Assembly: GCA_004378665.1 (NCBI GenBank) | Contig: SOIA01000318.1 | Coordinates: 1 to 6,028 of the forward strand | Length of the DNA stretch: 6,028 bases | Source of the DNA: Candidatus Aminicenantota bacterium | GTDB lineage: Bacteria; Acidobacteriota; Aminicenantia; Aminicenantales; Aminicenantaceae | Reading direction: 5' to 3' | Shown: positions 5,750 through 6,028 of the stretch, piece by piece | Numbering within the stretch: position 1 is the first letter of the stretch | Layout of the letters: each line of letters starts with the position of its first letter | Translations under genes and position numbers: made by a program | Notes under the pieces: model-generated | Databases searched by the model: none | The model's input: the letters and a program-made list of their open reading frames with translations, nothing else | What the model was told of the DNA's origin: nothing

Positions 5750-5941
5750 TTAAACGGCCTTAACCACTTTCCCAGAACGAATGCACCTTGTGCAAACCCA
5801 TATCCTTTTGACTCCTGATTTCGTCTTGGCCTTCACGCGCTGCAGATTCGGCTTCCACTTCTTCTTCGAAGCCTTATGAGAATGACTGACAGAATGCCCG
5901 AAGAGGGGGCCCTTTCCGCATACTTCACATACTTTTGGCAT
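5750..5941 (-). CDS. rpmB: 50S ribosomal protein L28, zinc-binding (four-cysteine) form
   Basis: A 63-residue basic protein of the large ribosomal subunit. It has the L28 pattern: CEVCGKGPLFGHSVSHSHKA at the N-terminus, then KWKPNLQRV, and a C-terminal segment ending in RSGKVVKAV. Two CxxC pairs (Cys5/Cys8 and Cys50/Cys53) make the zinc-ribbon C+ form; many bacteria, including E. coli, have a C- form without these cysteines. Length matches the short L28 type (~62 residues). The ATG is at 5939-5941 with only a weak AAGAAT in front. The gene converges on rsh, with 6 bases between the two stops, and is read from its own promoter at 5966-5994. No partner gene such as rpmG is visible nearby. Confidence 0.95.
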   Translation of the reverse strand: MPKVCEVCGKGPLFGHSVSHSHKASKKKWKPNLQRVKAKTKSGVKRIWVCTRCIRSGKVVKAV

Positions 5942-5965
5942 TGTTCTATTCTTATGAAAAGACCT

Positions 5966-5994
5966 TTTATACCATATTTCAAAGAAAAATCCAA
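5966..5994 (-). promoter_or_regulatory. Extended -10 sigma70-type promoter for rpmB
   Basis: Read on the minus strand: -35 TTGGAT (5994-5989), a 17-base spacer, and -10 TATAAA (5971-5966) directly preceded by TGG, giving an extended TGn -10. Expected transcription start is near 5959, so the rpmB leader would be only ~18 bases. Confidence 0.65.
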
Positions 5995-6028
5995 ACGATT
6001 TGTGGGATCAGAAAGCATCCCCATTTCC
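5995..6028. other. Window edge upstream of rpmB
   Basis: These 34 bases lie behind the rpmB promoter. I see no start, stop or structure that can be assigned to a gene; the next gene lies beyond the window. Confidence 0.5.

Overview
The window reads as an ordinary chromosomal segment of a Gram-negative bacterium. Lipopolysaccharide heptose genes (waaF, gmhB) imply an outer membrane with a heptose-containing inner core. A Memo-AMMECR1 fusion, an FmdB-type zinc ribbon and a four-cysteine L28 fit a deep-branching, probably uncultured lineage. An Aminicenantes- or Acidobacteria-like source is a guess from gene style, not a demonstrated assignment.

Layout, left to right. (1) 1-1314, plus strand: the 3' part of an AmmeMemoRadiSam protein in which a Memo (AmrB) domain is fused to an AMMECR1 (AmrA) domain; its first ~20 residues lie off the window. 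(2) 1315-1654: a 340-base non-coding gap holding the least ordinary sequence here. It contains a 166-bp element with 15-bp terminal inverted repeats (14/15 match), a hairpin-rich core, and a second same-strand copy of its left end 205 bp downstream. (3) 1655-1921: a small FmdB-family zinc-ribbon protein. (4) 1941-1969: a strong sigma70-type promoter placed so that waaF would be transcribed almost exactly from its ATG, which suggests a leaderless message. (5) 1977-5743: a compact plus-strand operon, waaF - gmhB - rsh. waaF and gmhB overlap by ATGA. A 19-codon mini-ORF with a good Shine-Dalgarno bridges gmhB to rsh and ends on the rsh start codon in another ATGA. (6) 5750-5941, minus strand: rpmB (L28), converging on rsh with 6 bp between stops, with its own extended -10 promoter at 5966-5994.

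How the genes work together: GmhB dephosphorylates heptose bisphosphate on the way to ADP-heptose, and WaaF transfers ADP-heptose to the LPS core, so these two belong to one pathway. Rsh makes and degrades (p)ppGpp; its cotranscription with them would tie envelope synthesis to growth control, which is an inference from spacing. The Memo-AMMECR1 and FmdB genes have no visible functional link to the operon.

I see no defence system, CRISPR array, tRNA, rRNA or transposase gene. The best candidates for something undescribed are the inverted-repeat element and the coupling mini-ORF before rsh.
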